A stretch of 64,000 nucleotides of DNA from Pseudomonas anguilliseptica (lineage in GTDB: Bacteria; Pseudomonadota; Gammaproteobacteria; Pseudomonadales; Pseudomonadaceae), in assembly GCF_900105355.1 (NCBI RefSeq), contig NZ_FNSC01000001.1, forward strand, positions 682,001 through 746,000, given 5' to 3'. Both the position numbers and the translations under genes were made by a program. Positions 21,501 to 31,141 of the stretch are shown piece by piece. The notes under the pieces are model-generated. The model had not been told where the DNA came from. It did no database searches and saw only the letters and a program-made list of their open reading frames with translations. How positions within the stretch are numbered: the stretch's first letter is position 1; every line of letters begins with the position of its first letter.

Positions 21501-22595
21501 TGACTATGCCCCTGAATCAAACGTTGCTGGCCCGTGCCAGCGTCAAGCTTGGCCCGCAAGTGTCGCTGGCCATCGGCCTGCTGGTACTCGCCGTGCTGCT
21601 GGCCATGCCGCTGCTGCACCTGCTGCCGGCGGAGCACGCCCTGCATGTTTCGGCCTACAGCCTGACCCTGGTCGGCAAGATCCTCTGTTACTGCATCGTC
21701 GCCCTGGCGCTCGATCTGGTCTGGGGTTACGCCGGCCTGCTGTCGCTCGGCCACGGCCTGTTCTTTGCCCTCGGCGGTTACGCCATGGGTATGTACCTGA
21801 TGCGCGAAGCGGCCGGCGACGGCTTGCCGGCGTTTATGAGCTTCCTCGCCTGGACCGAACTGCCCTGGTACTGGTACGGCACCAGCAACTTCCTCTGGAC
21901 GCTGTGCCTGGTGGTGCTGGCCCCTGAGTTGCTCGCGCTGGTGTTCGGCTTCTTCGCCTTCCGTTCGCGGATCAAGGGCGTGTACTTCTCGATCATGACC
22001 CAGGCGCTGACCTTCGCCGGCATGCTGCTGTTCTTTCGCAACGAAACCGGCTTTGGCGGCAACAACGGCTTTACCAACTTCCGCACCATTCTCGGCTTCG
22101 ACATCACCTCGGCGCACACCCGCGCGGTGCTGTTCTTCGCCACGGTGGTGTTGCTGGTGGCCAGCCTGTACCTGGGCTGGACCCTGGCGCGCAGCAAGTT
22201 CGGCCGGGTGCTCACCGCGCTGCGTGATGCGGAAAACCGCCTGATGTTCTGCGGCTACGACCCACGCGGCTACAAGCTGTTTATCTGGGTGCTCAGCGCC
22301 GTGCTGTGCGGCCTGGCTGGCTGGCGCCTTGTATGTGCCGCAGGTGGGCATCATCAACCCCAGTGAAATGTCGCCGACCAACTCCATCGAAGCGGCCGTG
22401 TGGGTCGCCCTGGGCGGGCGCGGCACGCTGATCGGCCCGCTGCTCGGCGCAGGCTTGGTCAACGGTATGAAGAGCTGGTTTACCGTGGCCTTCCCCGAGT
22501 ACTGGCTGTTCGCCCTGGGCTTTCTGTTTATCGTCGTGACCTTGTTCTTACCCAAAGGGGTCATCGGCCTGCTGCGTAAAAAGGGAGAGCAATGA
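21500..22595 (+). pseudogene. urtC: Urea ABC transporter permease UrtC, frameshifted by a 4-bp repeat expansion
   Basis: UrtC is the second (LivM-type) permease. The first frame reads normally from MTMPLNQTLLARASVKLG through WVLSAVLCGLAG, then runs into CTGGCTGGCTGG (22313-22324), three CTGG units where two keep the frame. Removing one gives CGLAGALYVPQVGIINPSEM and continues in the frame that ends at 22595 with LFLPKGVIGLLRKKGEQ. As written the product stops at 22366, losing the last two or three membrane helices. The stop at 22595 overlaps urtD (ATGA). Confidence 0.87.
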
Positions 22596-23446
22596 TGCGC
22601 GCCACTCCGGTCCCCGAATTGATGCTCGAACCCGCCTATGACCCGGCCGGCAGCGGCCGCGATGCGATTGGTGCAAGTACCCTGGCCAGCAAGGGCCTGA
22701 ACGTTCGTCACGGCACCATCCTGACCCTGGAAGACATCAACGTCAGCTTCGATGGTTTCAAGGCGCTGACCAACCTGACCCTGTACATCGGCGTCGGTGA
22801 ACTGCGCTGCGTCATCGGCCCCAACGGTGCCGGCAAGACCACCATGATGGACGTGATCACCGGCAAGACCCGCCCGGACAACGGCGTCGCCTACTTCGGT
22901 GAAACCCTCGACCTGACCCAGATGAGCGAGGTGGAAATCGCCCAGTCCGGCATCGGTCGTAAGTTCCAGAAGCCAACGGTGTTCGAAGCGCTCAGCGTGT
23001 TCGAAAACCTCGAACTGGCGCAGAAAACCAACAAGTCGGTGTGGGCCAGCCTGCGCGCCAAACTCAGCGGCGAGCAGAAAGACCGCATCGATGAAGTGCT
23101 GCAGACGATCAAGCTCGACGCCTCACGCAATCGCCCCGCCGGGCTGTTGTCGCACGGGCAGAAACAGTTTCTCGAGATCGGCATGTTGCTGGTGCAGGAC
23201 CCGCAACTGTTGCTGCTGGATGAGCCGGTGGCGGGCATGACCGACGCCGAAACCGAGTTCACCGCCGAGCTGTTCAAGTCGCTGGCGCGCAAACACTCGC
23301 TGATGGTGGTGGAGCACGATATGGGCTTCGTCGGCAGCATTGCCGACCACGTCACCGTGCTGCACCAGGGCAGCGTGCTGGCCGAAGGCTCATTGGAGCA
23401 GGTGCAGAACGATGAGCGGGTGATCGAGGTGTATCTCGGCCGCTAG
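22592..23446 (+). CDS. urtD: Urea ABC transporter, ATP-binding protein UrtD
   Basis: A 284-residue ATPase of the LivG type powering urea uptake. Walker A is GPNGAGKTT, the signature is LLSHGQKQ (LSHGQ, the usual LivG/UrtD variant of LSGGQ), Walker B is LLLLDEPVAGM and the H-loop is VVEHDMGF. The first 45 residues are an extension before the nucleotide-binding core, usual for UrtD. Two ATG codons lie in tandem at 22592 and 22595. Overlaps the urtC end by four bases. Intact. Confidence 0.95.
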   Translation: MMRATPVPELMLEPAYDPAGSGRDAIGASTLASKGLNVRHGTILTLEDINVSFDGFKALTNLTLYIGVGELRCVIGPNGAGKTTMMDVITGKTRPDNGVAYFGETLDLTQMSEVEIAQSGIGRKFQKPTVFEALSVFENLELAQKTNKSVWASLRAKLSGEQKDRIDEVLQTIKLDASRNRPAGLLSHGQKQFLEIGMLLVQDPQLLLLDEPVAGMTDAETEFTAELFKSLARKHSLMVVEHDMGFVGSIADHVTVLHQGSVLAEGSLEQVQNDERVIEVYLGR

Positions 23447-23449
23447 AAC

Positions 23450-23522
23450 GTAGGGTGGATGACGCTTTTCTCATCCACCACAGCCACTGCACGGTGGATC
23501 GATAAAGCGCGATCCACCCTAC
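23450..23522. repeat. Pair of REP palindromes between urtD and urtE
   Basis: GTAGGGTGGATGACGC...TCATCCACC (23450-23479) and GGTGGATCGATAAA...GATCCACCCTAC (23493-23522) face each other, the same family and arrangement as 7281-7352. They interrupt the urt operon and would form a large hairpin in the mRNA. Confidence 0.8.
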
Positions 23523-23542
23523 GCATAAACAAGGACATCGAC

Positions 23543-24241
23543 ATGCTGCAAGTTGAGCAACTGCATCAGTACTACGGCGGCAGCCATATCCTCCGGGGTC
23601 TGTCGTTCGACGTGACGCTCGGCGAAGTCACCTGCCTGCTCGGGCGTAACGGCGTGGGCAAGACCACATTGCTGAAATGCCTGATGGGCCTGATCCCCGC
23701 AAAGGAAGGCGCGGTGAACTGGGAAGGCCAGCCCATCACCGCCTTCAAACCGCACCAGCGCGTGCACGCCGGCATCGCCTACGTGCCCCAGGGCCGGGAG
23801 ATCTTTGGCCGCCTGACCGTGGAAGAAAACCTGCTGATGGGCCTGTCACGCTTTCCCGGCAGCGAAGCCAAGGTGGTGCCGGAATTTATCTACGAGCTGT
23901 TCCCGGTGCTGCGCGAGATGAAGCAACGCCGCGGTGGCGACCTCTCCGGCGGTCAGCAGCAACAGCTGGCCATCGGCCGCGCGCTGGCCAGCAAACCGCG
24001 CCTGCTGATCCTCGACGAGCCCACCGAAGGCATTCAGCCTTCAGTGATCAAGGAGATCGGCGTGGTGATCAGGAAACTCGCCGAACGCGGCGACATGGCC
24101 ATCCTGCTGGTCGAGCAATTCTATGATTTCGCCGCCGAGCTGGCCGATCAGTACCTGGTGATGAGCCGTGGCGAAATCGTCCAGCAGGGCCGTGGCGAAA
24201 CCATGGAAGCCGACGGCGTGCGCGGACTGGTCGCAATCTGA
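23543..24241 (+). CDS. urtE: Urea ABC transporter, ATP-binding protein UrtE
   Basis: A 232-residue LivF-type ATPase, the second nucleotide-binding subunit of the urea transporter. Walker A GRNGVGKTT, signature DLSGGQQQQLAIGRALA, Walker B LLILDEPTEGIQPS and H-loop LLVEQFYDFA are all present. The frame is open upstream through the REP pair; the ATG at 23543 with AAGGA ten bases before it gives the family start MLQVEQLHQYYGGSHILRGL. Intact. The next gene starts directly after its stop. Confidence 0.95.
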   Translation: MLQVEQLHQYYGGSHILRGLSFDVTLGEVTCLLGRNGVGKTTLLKCLMGLIPAKEGAVNWEGQPITAFKPHQRVHAGIAYVPQGREIFGRLTVEENLLMGLSRFPGSEAKVVPEFIYELFPVLREMKQRRGGDLSGGQQQQLAIGRALASKPRLLILDEPTEGIQPSVIKEIGVVIRKLAERGDMAILLVEQFYDFAAELADQYLVMSRGEIVQQGRGETMEADGVRGLVAI

Positions 24242-24721
24242 ATGACGACGCTGGCACTGCACTTTGCGCATAATCAGGCTTTCGCCCACGGACTCGAGGC
24301 CCCGATGTTTGCCCTGCGTCACGCCCTGCTCCCGCTCACTGCACTGACGGGCATCGCCCTGCTGATCTGGGCCGGCAGCCAGCCGGACTACTGGATGCTA
24401 CGCGCCCTGCCCGCCGGCAGTGAACTGCCCTACCCGCTGAAACCGGTGCTGGTTTTCTGCGCCGTCGTCCTGGCCGAATGCAGCCTGCTGCTGGCGATAC
24501 TGCGCCCGCGCTCCTATTGCCGCTCCTGGGGCCGCGCGCTGTGCGCCAGCGTGCTGGCCATCGGCCTGGCGCTATTCTGGCTGCAAGGTGCGCTGCATGC
24601 ACCGCCCTACTACGGCATGCACCTGCAATGGTGGTTGGCGGTCAGCCTGGGCCTGGTGCTACTAAGTGTTTACTCCGCCGTGCAAGCCTGGCGCCAACGG
24701 CGCAACCGGGTGAAGGCATGA
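24242..24721 (+). CDS. Small membrane protein between urtE and ureD
   Basis: A 159-residue protein of unknown function with about four predicted membrane helices: [53 protein letters not shown] and [18 protein letters not shown]. Its stop overlaps the ureD ATG (ATGA), so it is translated with the urease operon, and a similar small gene (PA4863) holds this place in P. aeruginosa. Either the ATG at 24242, directly after the urtE stop, or the ATG at 24305 could be the start; the latter removes a hydrophilic leader. It might be involved in urea or nickel handling, but nothing in the sequence proves it. Confidence 0.65.
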   Translation: MTTLALHFAHNQAFAHGLEAPMFALRHALLPLTALTGIALLIWAGSQPDYWMLRALPAGSELPYPLKPVLVFCAVVLAECSLLLAILRPRSYCRSWGRALCASVLAIGLALFWLQGALHAPPYYGMHLQWWLAVSLGLVLLSVYSAVQAWRQRRNRVKA

Positions 24722-25551
24722 ACGCCCCCGCCGCCGTCTTCACCCCCAGCTGGCACGCCGAGCTGGAGCTGGGCTATGGCCGCGACGGTGACTGCACACG
24801 GCCGACCTTGCGCCGGCATAAAGGCCCGCTGCGGGTGCAGAAGCACCTGTACGCCGAAGGGCCCGAGGTGTGCCAGCACATCATCGTCCACCCGCCCGGC
24901 GGCATTGCCGGCGGTGACCGCCTGGATATTTCGGCCAAGGTCGACAGCAACGCCTGGGCACAATTGACCAGTCCCGGTGCAGCCAAGTGGTACCGCGCCG
25001 CCGGCCCGGCGTACCAAAGCCTCAAGCTGCGCGTCGAAGCCGGTGCCACCCTGGAATGGCTGCCGCAGGAAACCATTGTCTACGCCGCTGCCCAGGCGGA
25101 ACTGACCACCGAGATCGACCTTGAGGGCGATGCCAGGCTGCTCTATTGGGACATCGTCGCCCTCGGCCGTCCCGCCAGCGGTGAACGCTTCGATGCCGGC
25201 CACTTCCAGGCCCAGCTGAATATCCGCCGCGACGGCCAGCTGCTCTGGCACGAACGTCAGCGCGTGGTCGGTGCCGATGGCCTACTCGACTCGCCCATCG
25301 GCCTGGCGGGCAAACCGGTGTTTGCCACCCTGCTGATCAGCGGTGAAATCGACAGCGAACTGCTGGAACACTGTCGCAACCTGAACACAGCGGTGCGCGG
25401 CGACCTGACTCAATTACCCGGCCTGCTGGTGGCCCGCTGCCTGACCGACGAAGCCTTGCACGCGCGCGCCTGGCTGATTGCCCTCTGGCAGTTGCTGCGC
25501 CCGGCCCTGCTCGGCCGCACGGCCGTCCCCCCACGAATCTGGAGCACCTGA
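24718..25551 (+). CDS. ureD: Urease accessory protein UreD
   Basis: A 277-residue UreD (UreH), which binds apo-urease and with UreF and UreG helps insert nickel. Conserved segments are [49 protein letters not shown] and [15 protein letters not shown]. The frame is open upstream, but the ATG at 24718 fits the family start and overlaps the previous stop. ureA begins four bases after its stop. ureE, ureF and ureG are not in this window and must lie elsewhere, as they do in P. aeruginosa. Confidence 0.94.
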   Translation: MNAPAAVFTPSWHAELELGYGRDGDCTRPTLRRHKGPLRVQKHLYAEGPEVCQHIIVHPPGGIAGGDRLDISAKVDSNAWAQLTSPGAAKWYRAAGPAYQSLKLRVEAGATLEWLPQETIVYAAAQAELTTEIDLEGDARLLYWDIVALGRPASGERFDAGHFQAQLNIRRDGQLLWHERQRVVGADGLLDSPIGLAGKPVFATLLISGEIDSELLEHCRNLNTAVRGDLTQLPGLLVARCLTDEALHARAWLIALWQLLRPALLGRTAVPPRIWST

Positions 25552-25554
25552 ACG

Positions 25555-25857
25555 ATGGACCTGACACCCCGCGAAAAAGACAAACTGCTGATCTTCACCG
25601 CCGGCCTGGTGGCCGAACGTCGCCTGGCCCGTGGGGTAAAGCTCAACTACCCGGAAGCCATGGCCTATATCTCCGCCGCGCTGCTCGAAGGCGCGCGCGA
25701 CGGCCAGACCGTCGCCGAGCTGATGCACTACGGCACCACTCTGCTGACTCGCGATCAGGTGATGGAAGGCATCGCGGAAATGATCCCGGAGATTCAGGTC
25801 GAAGCGACCTTTCCTGACGGCACCAAGTTGGTCACCGTCCATCAGCCGATCGCCTGA
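25555..25857 (+). CDS. ureA: Urease gamma subunit
   Basis: A 100-residue gamma subunit, the standard length. It begins [20 protein letters not shown] and contains the conserved [20 protein letters not shown] and a C-terminal [17 protein letters not shown]. Together with UreB and UreC it forms the cytoplasmic nickel enzyme that hydrolyses urea to ammonia and carbamate. It is followed two bases later by an acetyltransferase gene rather than directly by ureB. Confidence 0.97.
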   Translation: MDLTPREKDKLLIFTAGLVAERRLARGVKLNYPEAMAYISAALLEGARDGQTVAELMHYGTTLLTRDQVMEGIAEMIPEIQVEATFPDGTKLVTVHQPIA

Positions 25858-25859
25858 AT

Positions 25860-26372
25860 ATGATTATTCAAGACGCTACCGCCGCCGACCTGCCTGCCAT
25901 CCTGGCCATCTACAACGATGCCGTGCAGCACACCACGGCGATCTGGAACGAAACCCTGGTCGACCTGGGCAACCGCCAGGCTTGGCTGAATGAACGCAGC
26001 GCGGCCGACTTTCCGGTGTTGGTGGCCCACAGCGACACGGGCGAGGTGCTCGGCTATGCCAGCTACGGCACCTGGCGCGCCATCGAAGGCTTTCGCCACA
26101 CCGTTGAGCACTCGGTGTATGTACGCAGCGACCAACGCGGTCAGGGCCTCGGCCCGTTGCTCATGCACGCCTTGATCGAACGCGCGCAAGCGGCCGGTCT
26201 GCACGTGATGGTCGCCGCCATCGAGAGCGGCAACAGCGCCTCAATCCGCCTGCACGAGCGCCTCGGTTTCGTCACCACCGGCCAGATGCCCCAGGTCGGC
26301 CGCAAGTTCGGCCGCTGGCTGGACCTCACCTTTATGCAACTGATGCTTCGCCCCGAAAGGAGTGAAGCCTGA
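25860..26372 (+). CDS. GNAT acetyltransferase (phosphinothricin/methionine sulfoximine type)
   Basis: A 170-residue GNAT enzyme of the Pat group. The acetyl-CoA binding segment is VRSDQRGQGLGPLLMHALI, and ESGNSASIRLHERLGFVTTG is typical of phosphinothricin-type acetyltransferases. The P. aeruginosa counterpart at the same place (PA4866) acetylates methionine sulfoximine and sulfone but not phosphinothricin, as I recall. It lies inside the urease operon between ureA and ureB, with a TGATG overlap to the next gene, so it is expressed with urease. A link to glutamine synthetase inhibitors, which methionine sulfoximine is, would suit a nitrogen operon. Confidence 0.88.
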   Translation: MIIQDATAADLPAILAIYNDAVQHTTAIWNETLVDLGNRQAWLNERSAADFPVLVAHSDTGEVLGYASYGTWRAIEGFRHTVEHSVYVRSDQRGQGLGPLLMHALIERAQAAGLHVMVAAIESGNSASIRLHERLGFVTTGQMPQVGRKFGRWLDLTFMQLMLRPERSEA

Positions 26373-26902
26373 TGCTGAGCATTGAGCGCCTCGACGCAGC
26401 TGACTTTGAGCCTTATCGCCAGGGCCTGCGGGCCCTGCTGCTCGACTCCGTGGCACATGGCGCCTCGGTGGGCTTTCTCGCCGACCTCGATGCTGACGCG
26501 GCCAATGTCTATTTCGACCAGGTACTGGCCGGCATACATGACGGCACCCACCTGCTCTGGCTGGCCCGTGAGCAGGGCCAGGTGCTGGGCAGCGTGCAAC
26601 TGGTGCTGTGCCAGAAACCTAATGGCCTCAACCGCGCCGAAGTGCAGAAGCTACTGGTACACAGCAACGCCCGCCGCCGAGGCATCGCCAACAGCCTGAT
26701 GCAGCGCCTGGAAGGTGAAGCAGCCGAGCGACAACGCGGTTTGCTGTACCTGGACACCGAAGCCGGCAGCGATGCCGAAGCCTTCTATCAGGCACTTGGC
26801 TACAGCTGCATCGGCGGGCTACCCGACTATGCCTGTGGCCCTGACGGCCAATACCGAGCAAACGCCATCTACTACAAAACCTTGTCGAGGCCACATCCAT
26901 GA
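26372..26902 (+). CDS. Second GNAT acetyltransferase in the urease operon
   Basis: A 176-residue GNAT protein. The acetyl-CoA site is [20 protein letters not shown], with the usual [20 protein letters not shown] near the C-terminus. The substrate is unknown; it is not close to the preceding acetyltransferase beyond the fold. It overlaps that gene by one base (TGATG) and ureB by four (ATGA), so it is tightly embedded in the operon. Confidence 0.82.
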   Translation: MLSIERLDAADFEPYRQGLRALLLDSVAHGASVGFLADLDADAANVYFDQVLAGIHDGTHLLWLAREQGQVLGSVQLVLCQKPNGLNRAEVQKLLVHSNARRRGIANSLMQRLEGEAAERQRGLLYLDTEAGSDAEAFYQALGYSCIGGLPDYACGPDGQYRANAIYYKTLSRPHP

Positions 26903-27207
26903 TTCCCGGCGAATACCAGATTCAGGACGGCGAAATCGAGCTTAATGCCGGCCGTCGCACGATCAGTTTGAGCGTGGCCAACAGCGGCGACCGGCCCATC
27001 CAGGTCGGCTCGCACTATCACTTCTTCGAAACCAATGACGCGCTGACCTTTGACCGCAGCGCCGCACGCGGTATGCGCCTGAATATCCCGGCCGGCACTG
27101 CAGTGCGCTTCGAGCCGGGGCAGAGCCGCGAAGTGGAACTGGTCGACCTGGCCGGCCATCGCCGCGTGTTCGGCTTTGCCGGACGGGTGATGGGCGAACT
27201 GGATTAA
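26899..27207 (+). CDS. ureB: Urease beta subunit
   Basis: A 102-residue beta subunit. It starts [19 protein letters not shown], and contains [18 protein letters not shown] and [19 protein letters not shown], all strong UreB signatures. The start overlaps the acetyltransferase stop. A REP palindrome sits in the 109-base gap before ureC, which is unusual because ureB and ureC are normally adjacent. Confidence 0.97.
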   Translation: MIPGEYQIQDGEIELNAGRRTISLSVANSGDRPIQVGSHYHFFETNDALTFDRSAARGMRLNIPAGTAVRFEPGQSREVELVDLAGHRRVFGFAGRVMGELD

Positions 27208-27227
27208 GCACACTTATCAGGGCCTTA

Positions 27228-27277
27228 GGGAGGGGCTTTAGCCGCGACTCCGCGGTATCGCGGCTAAAGCCCCTCCC
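27228..27277. repeat. REP palindrome between ureB and ureC
   Basis: GGGAGGGGCTTTAGCCGCG (27228-27246) and its exact complement (27259-27277) form 19-bp arms around a 12-base loop. This is the GGGAGGGGCTTTAGCCGCGA family common in pseudomonads. It splits ureAB from ureC in the transcript, where it may stabilise the upstream mRNA or lower ureC expression. Another copy is at 38812-38884. Confidence 0.85.
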
Positions 27278-27316
27278 ACAGCACTCAACCGCACGCACTG
27301 TTCAGGACGTTGATTG

Positions 27317-29017
<1,701 letters not shown>

Positions 29018-29024
29018 TCCAGGT

Positions 29025-29104
29025 GTTGGGCTTCGCTGCGCTCAACCGCAACCTGCATAGAAACCCGTAGGTTGCGGTTGAGCCGCGCAGCGGAGAAGCC
29101 CAAC
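29025..29104. repeat. REP pair upstream of the RAYT gene
   Basis: Two copies of one REP lie head to head: 29025-29056 (GTTGGGCTTCGCTGCGC...) in reverse and 29067-29104 (GTAGGTTGCGGTTGAG...GCCCAAC) forward, with the GTAG tetranucleotide at the hairpin foot. Together with the three copies after the RAYT gene they form a REP doublet cluster (BIME) around the transposase. Confidence 0.85.
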
Positions 29105-29159
29105 ACCCAGCCCCCTGATCTACACTCGAAACATATTGCACTCACCAAGGACGGTGAAT

Positions 29160-29660
29160 ATGCGTTATCGACGCGCCTGGGTGCCAGGCGGCACCTACTT
29201 CTTTACGGTCACGCTCGCTGATCGCAGCCAAACATTGCTGACCGACCATATCGAGCCACTGCGCCAAAGCATTCGCCGCGTTCGCACCAGCAATCCATTC
29301 GATATTCTGGCAATGGTGGTGTTACCCGACCATCTACATTGCATCTGGCAACTACCGAAAGACGATCTGGATTACCCAACTAGATGGGCCCTGATCAAAC
29401 CAGGTTTCAGCCGTCAGATAGAACGAGGCGAATGCGTTTCGCTTTCGCGTCATCTCAAAAGAGAGCGAGGCATCTGGCAGCGGCGCTATTGGGAGCATTG
29501 CATTCGCGATGAGCATGACTTGCAGCGGCATATCGACTACATCCACTTCAACCCGGTCAAGCACGGCCATGCCCAGCAGCCAATTGACTGGCCATATTCA
29601 TCCATTCACCGCTACGTGCGCCAAGGCCTGCTGCCAGCAGACTGGAGCGGAACTCCGTAG
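29160..29660 (+). CDS. REP-associated tyrosine transposase (RAYT)
   Basis: A 166-residue single-domain HUH-type enzyme of the Y1 transposase (IS200-like) class. RYRRAWVPGGTYFFTVTLAD is a typical RAYT start, the HUH motif is PDHLHCIW (H58 and H60) and the conserved block HIDYIHFNPVKHG holds the likely catalytic tyrosine (Y127). RAYTs cut single-stranded REP DNA at the GTAG-hairpin and are thought to spread REPs while not moving themselves. AAGGACGG precedes the ATG at 29160. Its stop codon TAG is part of the GTAG of the next REP copy. Confidence 0.92.
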   Translation: MRYRRAWVPGGTYFFTVTLADRSQTLLTDHIEPLRQSIRRVRTSNPFDILAMVVLPDHLHCIWQLPKDDLDYPTRWALIKPGFSRQIERGECVSLSRHLKRERGIWQRRYWEHCIRDEHDLQRHIDYIHFNPVKHGHAQQPIDWPYSSIHRYVRQGLLPADWSGTP

Positions 29661-29791
29661 GTTGGGTTGAGGAGCGAAGCGACAAAGCCCAACGAGACAT
29701 GCCAAGTACCTGTTGGGCTTCGCTACGCTCAACCGCAACCTACATAGTCACCCGTAGGTTGCAGTTAAGCCGCGAAGCGGTGAAACCCAAC
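29657..29791. repeat. Three REP copies downstream of the RAYT gene
   Basis: Copies lie at 29657-29693 (forward, GTAGGTTGGGTTGAGG...), 29712-29743 (reverse, GTTGGGCTTCGCTACG...) and 29754-29791 (forward, GTAGGTTGCAGTTAAG...). The first begins inside the RAYT stop codon. Sequence differences among copies (C or G after GTTG, GAGCCG or AAGCCG) show they are not a fresh duplication. Confidence 0.85.
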
Positions 29792-29806
29792 AAGAGCCAG
29801 ACACCC

Positions 29807-30073
29807 TCAGCGCAGCTGACTGTCCTTACTGCCCCGGCGGTTATAGCCGCTGAATCTGGCCTGCTCCTTGTCGTGCTCGGTCTGGCAGGCAACGCACAGG
29901 GGCACGCCGGGTATGGAGTTGCGCCGCGCCTCAGGAATCACCGCGTCGCACTCCTCGCAGTGGCTCAGGCTCTCGCCTTTCGGCAGTTGGCTGCGAGCAC
30001 GCTGGATGGCGTCCTCGATGCTGCTGTCGATCTGCTCCTGTACCGCCCCGTCAGTTGCCCAACCACCGGCCAT
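29807..30073 (-). CDS. TraR/DksA-family zinc-finger protein (YbiI-like)
   Basis: An 88-residue protein with a C4 zinc finger: C39-E-E-C42 and C60-V-A-C63 in CEECDAVIPEARRNSIPGVP. The region before the finger is a short helix (QIDSSIEDAIQRARSQL), far shorter than the DksA coiled coil, so it is of the YbiI type rather than true DksA. The finger may let it bind RNA polymerase, but the function is not established. GAGGA lies eight bases before the ATG. A similar gene (PA4870) lies near ureC in P. aeruginosa. Confidence 0.82.
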   Translation of the reverse strand: MAGGWATDGAVQEQIDSSIEDAIQRARSQLPKGESLSHCEECDAVIPEARRNSIPGVPLCVACQTEHDKEQARFSGYNRRGSKDSQLR

Positions 30074-30147
30074 CGCAATTGTCCTCCGCTGTGTATACCT
30101 CTAGATATGCGCCGTCTGCGGGCGAATCTCAAGCGCACGCGGTCGCC

Positions 30148-31011
30148 CTACTCCTTGACCTCCATAAACTCGCGCGCCCAGACGATATAGTCCTCGGGTT
30201 GGGTGTAGGTGTGGGTCAACTCGGTGGCACTGAGGTCGCAGGCATCGACGCCGCGCTGCTCACGCAGACAGTCGTAAGTGGCCTTGATCGCCGCGAAGTA
30301 AGCCGCATGGCCGTTGACCACAATGCGCACGCCGAGGCTGGCCAGACGGGCGTTGTCACGCAGCTTGGGGTTGCCATAGGTGACCAGCATCAGCGGAATA
30401 CTCAGGGCTGCGGCGATCTGCTCCAGGTGGGCAAAATCCTCGACCCCAACCAGGCAGATGGCATCAGCGCCGGCCGCCTGATAGGCCTGGGTACGGCGAA
30501 CCACCTCACTGACATCCAGCACGCCGGCATGGGTGCGAGCGATGATCGCCAGGTCTGGATCAACCCGTGCCTCCAGGGCCGCGCGGATTTTGCCGACACC
30601 TTCGTCGATGCTGATCAGGTCGGTCGATTTGCGGCCGAGTTGCGCCGGCAGCAGCGTGTCTTCGATGGTCAGCGCAGCAATACCGGCGCGCTCCAGTTCC
30701 ACCACGGTGCGCATTACGTTGAGCGCATTGCCATAGCCGTGGTCAGCATCGGCTATGACCGGCAGGCGGCTAACGCGGCCAATCCGCGTGGCCTGCTCGA
30801 CAAACTCACTGAGGGTGATCAGGGCGAAATCCGGTGCGGCCAATACTTGTAGTGAAGCTACAGAACCACCCAGAATGCCCACTTCAAAGCCCAGGTCAGC
30901 GGCAATTCGAGCAGCCATAGGGTCGAACACAGAAGCGGTGTGATAGCAGCTATTCGAAGCAAGAAGCGCACGAAATTGCGCGCGAAGGTCGTAATGCGAG
31001 GCTCTTTGCAT
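30148..31011 (-). CDS. Oxaloacetate decarboxylase (PEP mutase/isocitrate lyase superfamily)
   Basis: A 287-residue enzyme. The family signature is [20 protein letters not shown], then [20 protein letters not shown] with the metal-binding aspartates, and the end [10 protein letters not shown]. It closely resembles PA4872 of P. aeruginosa, shown to decarboxylate oxaloacetate to pyruvate. An in-frame ATG at 31023 adds four residues; 31011 fits the family start [13 protein letters not shown]. Two copies of an inverted repeat (31054-31093) lie in its promoter region, so it is probably under a carbon-source repressor. Confidence 0.9.
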   Translation of the reverse strand: MQRASHYDLRAQFRALLASNSCYHTASVFDPMAARIAADLGFEVGILGGSVASLQVLAAPDFALITLSEFVEQATRIGRVSRLPVIADADHGYGNALNVMRTVVELERAGIAALTIEDTLLPAQLGRKSTDLISIDEGVGKIRAALEARVDPDLAIIARTHAGVLDVSEVVRRTQAYQAAGADAICLVGVEDFAHLEQIAAALSIPLMLVTYGNPKLRDNARLASLGVRIVVNGHAAYFAAIKATYDCLREQRGVDACDLSATELTHTYTQPEDYIVWAREFMEVKE

Positions 31012-31053
31012 GGGGTGCACCATCGGTCATGGTCAATTCTGAGCAAGGGATTA

Positions 31054-31093
31054 TGTAGCAAAACTACAAAAACCGTCATGTAGTAAAACTACA
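31054..31093 (-). promoter_or_regulatory. Twin operators TGTAG-N5-CTACA before the oxaloacetate decarboxylase gene
   Basis: TGTAGCAAAACTACA (31054-31068) and TGTAGTAAAACTACA (31079-31093) are near-identical palindromes with centres 25 bases apart, starting 43 bases upstream of the ATG at 31011. Read toward the gene they are TGTAGTTTTRCTACA. From memory this resembles the site of RccR, an RpiR-type regulator of pyruvate and glyoxylate-shunt genes in Pseudomonas. The repeat structure is certain; the regulator is inference. Confidence 0.7.
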
Positions 31094-31141
31094 TAGTCGA
31101 CCAGTAACCTTGCGCCCGCCTTTCAGCTCACCCGCCGCGCA

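Noticed and set aside
29025..29791. CRISPR-like array around the RAYT gene
   Set aside because: Repeats alternate in orientation, vary in sequence and lack uniform spacers. They are REP hairpins.
29699..30190. Open frame on the + strand after the REP cluster
   Set aside because: It starts in REP sequence and runs antisense to the DksA-like gene; no family match.
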